In this document: positions 60,297 to 64,000 of the stretch, piece by piece
How positions within the stretch are numbered: position 1 is the first letter of the stretch
How the letters are laid out: each line of letters begins with the position of its first letter
DNA from: Flammeovirga sp. EKP202
GTDB taxonomy: Bacteria; Bacteroidota; Bacteroidia; Cytophagales; Flammeovirgaceae
Reading direction: 5' to 3'
Assembly (NCBI RefSeq): GCF_014534745.1
Contig: NZ_JACVVP010000015.1
Location: 103,036 to 167,035, forward strand
Length of the DNA stretch: 64,000 nt
Notes under the pieces: generated by a model
Databases searched by the model: none
What the model saw: only the letters and a program-made list of their open reading frames with translations
What the model was told of the DNA's origin: nothing
Position numbers and translations under genes: made by a program

Positions 60297-60624
60297 CATT
60301 GTAAACTAAGTTTTCGTTAATTAATACAACTCCTTTTATGAAGGATTAATGGTAGTGTGTTGTGGTTCGCGAGGACGTTGCAATGCAACGTCCCTACAGA
60401 ACTGCATTTTAGAAAATTATTATAAAACCTTTGTCTTTTAACATGTAATCAGACCATCATTTAGTAGTATCTCCCTCGGCTTTGAAGGGAAGAAGTAGCA
60501 AATGAATTGGGTAGAAAGTCCAATGGTGCGAATGTTAAGCGTTAGCTTCATTCGTGTCCTACAGATCAGCAGAAATCTCCCGATTTCTAAAAACCACAAA
60601 TAGCCAAAAACCTAGTTTATAATG
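60297..60624. repeat. Intergenic MITE-like repeat, copy h (~328 bp)
   Basis: Left end CATTGTAAACTAAGTTTTCG, right end CAAAAACCTAGTTTATAATG. The interior has GGACGTTGC-AAT-GCAACGTCC (60373-60393), a shortened central body, the GCGAATG...CATTCG hairpin and CAGAAATC-tccc-GATTTCT. It fills the gap between the convergent sulfatase and LacZ-type GH2. Confidence 0.75.
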
Positions 60625-60659
60625 CAGTAACAAAATCACAATTGACTTAGAGAGTATTA

Positions 60660-60695
60660 AAAACAAAAGACCCTTCAATACTATTGAAAGGTCTT
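60660..60695 (-). terminator. Intrinsic terminator after LacZ-type GH2
   Basis: Stem AAGACC-CTTCAATA / TATTGAA-AGGTCTT (14 pairs with one G-U on the minus strand), followed on the minus strand by TTGTTTTTAA. It lies about 40 bp after the stop at 60734. Confidence 0.85.
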
Positions 60696-60733
60696 CTGTG
60701 TAAAGGTTTCCCCTATTAAAATGATTGACAATT

Positions 60734-63916
<3,183 letters not shown>

Positions 63917-64000
63917 TTATTTTAATAACTGATCTTTCGCTCTCTTAAAATTTGCGAATAGTTAAAATATTAATAAGTAGATGCTAAATTAAGTTGTTCT

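Noticed and set aside
60490..60505. GTAGCAAATG in repeat copy h as a seventh operator
   Set aside because: Only one half-site, no matching TTGCTA arm at N3 spacing, and it lies between convergent genes.

Overview
The window looks like a chromosomal segment of a marine, alga-degrading Bacteroidota. The DNA is strongly A+T-rich. It carries a SusC/SusD pair, many outer-membrane-type lipoproteins, a type IX secretion C-terminal tag, and a very high density of S1-family sulfatases and GH2 enzymes. A Cytophagales genus such as Flammeovirga would fit, but nothing here (no rRNA, no marker gene) fixes the genus. No tRNA, rRNA, CRISPR array, transposase or phage gene was seen.

The core (about 4.9-47 kb) is one large polysaccharide-utilisation locus. 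The minus strand carries, in transcription order: a sulfatase plus a T9SS-tagged clan-A glycosidase (40.7-36.0 kb); a sodium/solute symporter, FAD oxidoreductase, IclR regulator, GH30 and two sulfatases (35.7-26.2 kb); SusC, SusD, three sulfatases, two GH2 enzymes, a sulfatase and a GH30-like enzyme (25.6-6.3 kb); and a GH16 lipoprotein (5.8-5.0 kb). The plus strand adds a surface lipoprotein plus sulfatase (41.8-44.4 kb) and another sulfatase (45.1-47.0 kb). At the left edge a GH5-like enzyme with two discoidin domains and a long fibronectin-III tail runs out of the window. The right part (47-64 kb) holds a PLD-like lipoprotein, a TonB receptor paired with a beta-helix lipoprotein, an unknown cytoplasmic protein, and a second small sugar module (GH2, sulfatase, LacZ-type GH2).

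The most striking signal is a perfect 15-bp palindrome, TTGCTA-N3-TAGCAA, found six times. Each copy sits just upstream of a different transcription unit of the core locus, including the unit that encodes the IclR regulator. I infer an IclR-controlled, autoregulated regulon. No HTCS, ECF-sigma/anti-sigma or SusR regulator, the usual Bacteroidota PUL controls, is present in the window.

A second unexpected signal is a family of modular intergenic repeats (about 125-430 bp, seven copies plus one fragment). They have shared inverted termini (CATTGTAAACTAARTTWTCG) and several internal hairpins, one with compensatory base changes. They look like non-autonomous (MITE-like) elements. They occur only at the borders of gene groups and never between 6.3 and 44.4 kb.

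Functional reading: secreted and surface enzymes (GH16, GH30s, GH5-like, four GH2) together with ten formylglycine-type sulfatases would desulfate and cut a sulfated polysaccharide. The GH mix suggests a galactan, which is inference. SusCD would import oligosaccharides, the GH2 and GH30 exo-enzymes would finish them in the periplasm, and the symporter would bring the product into the cytoplasm, where the FAD enzyme may act. The maturase that makes the sulfatase formylglycine is not in the window.
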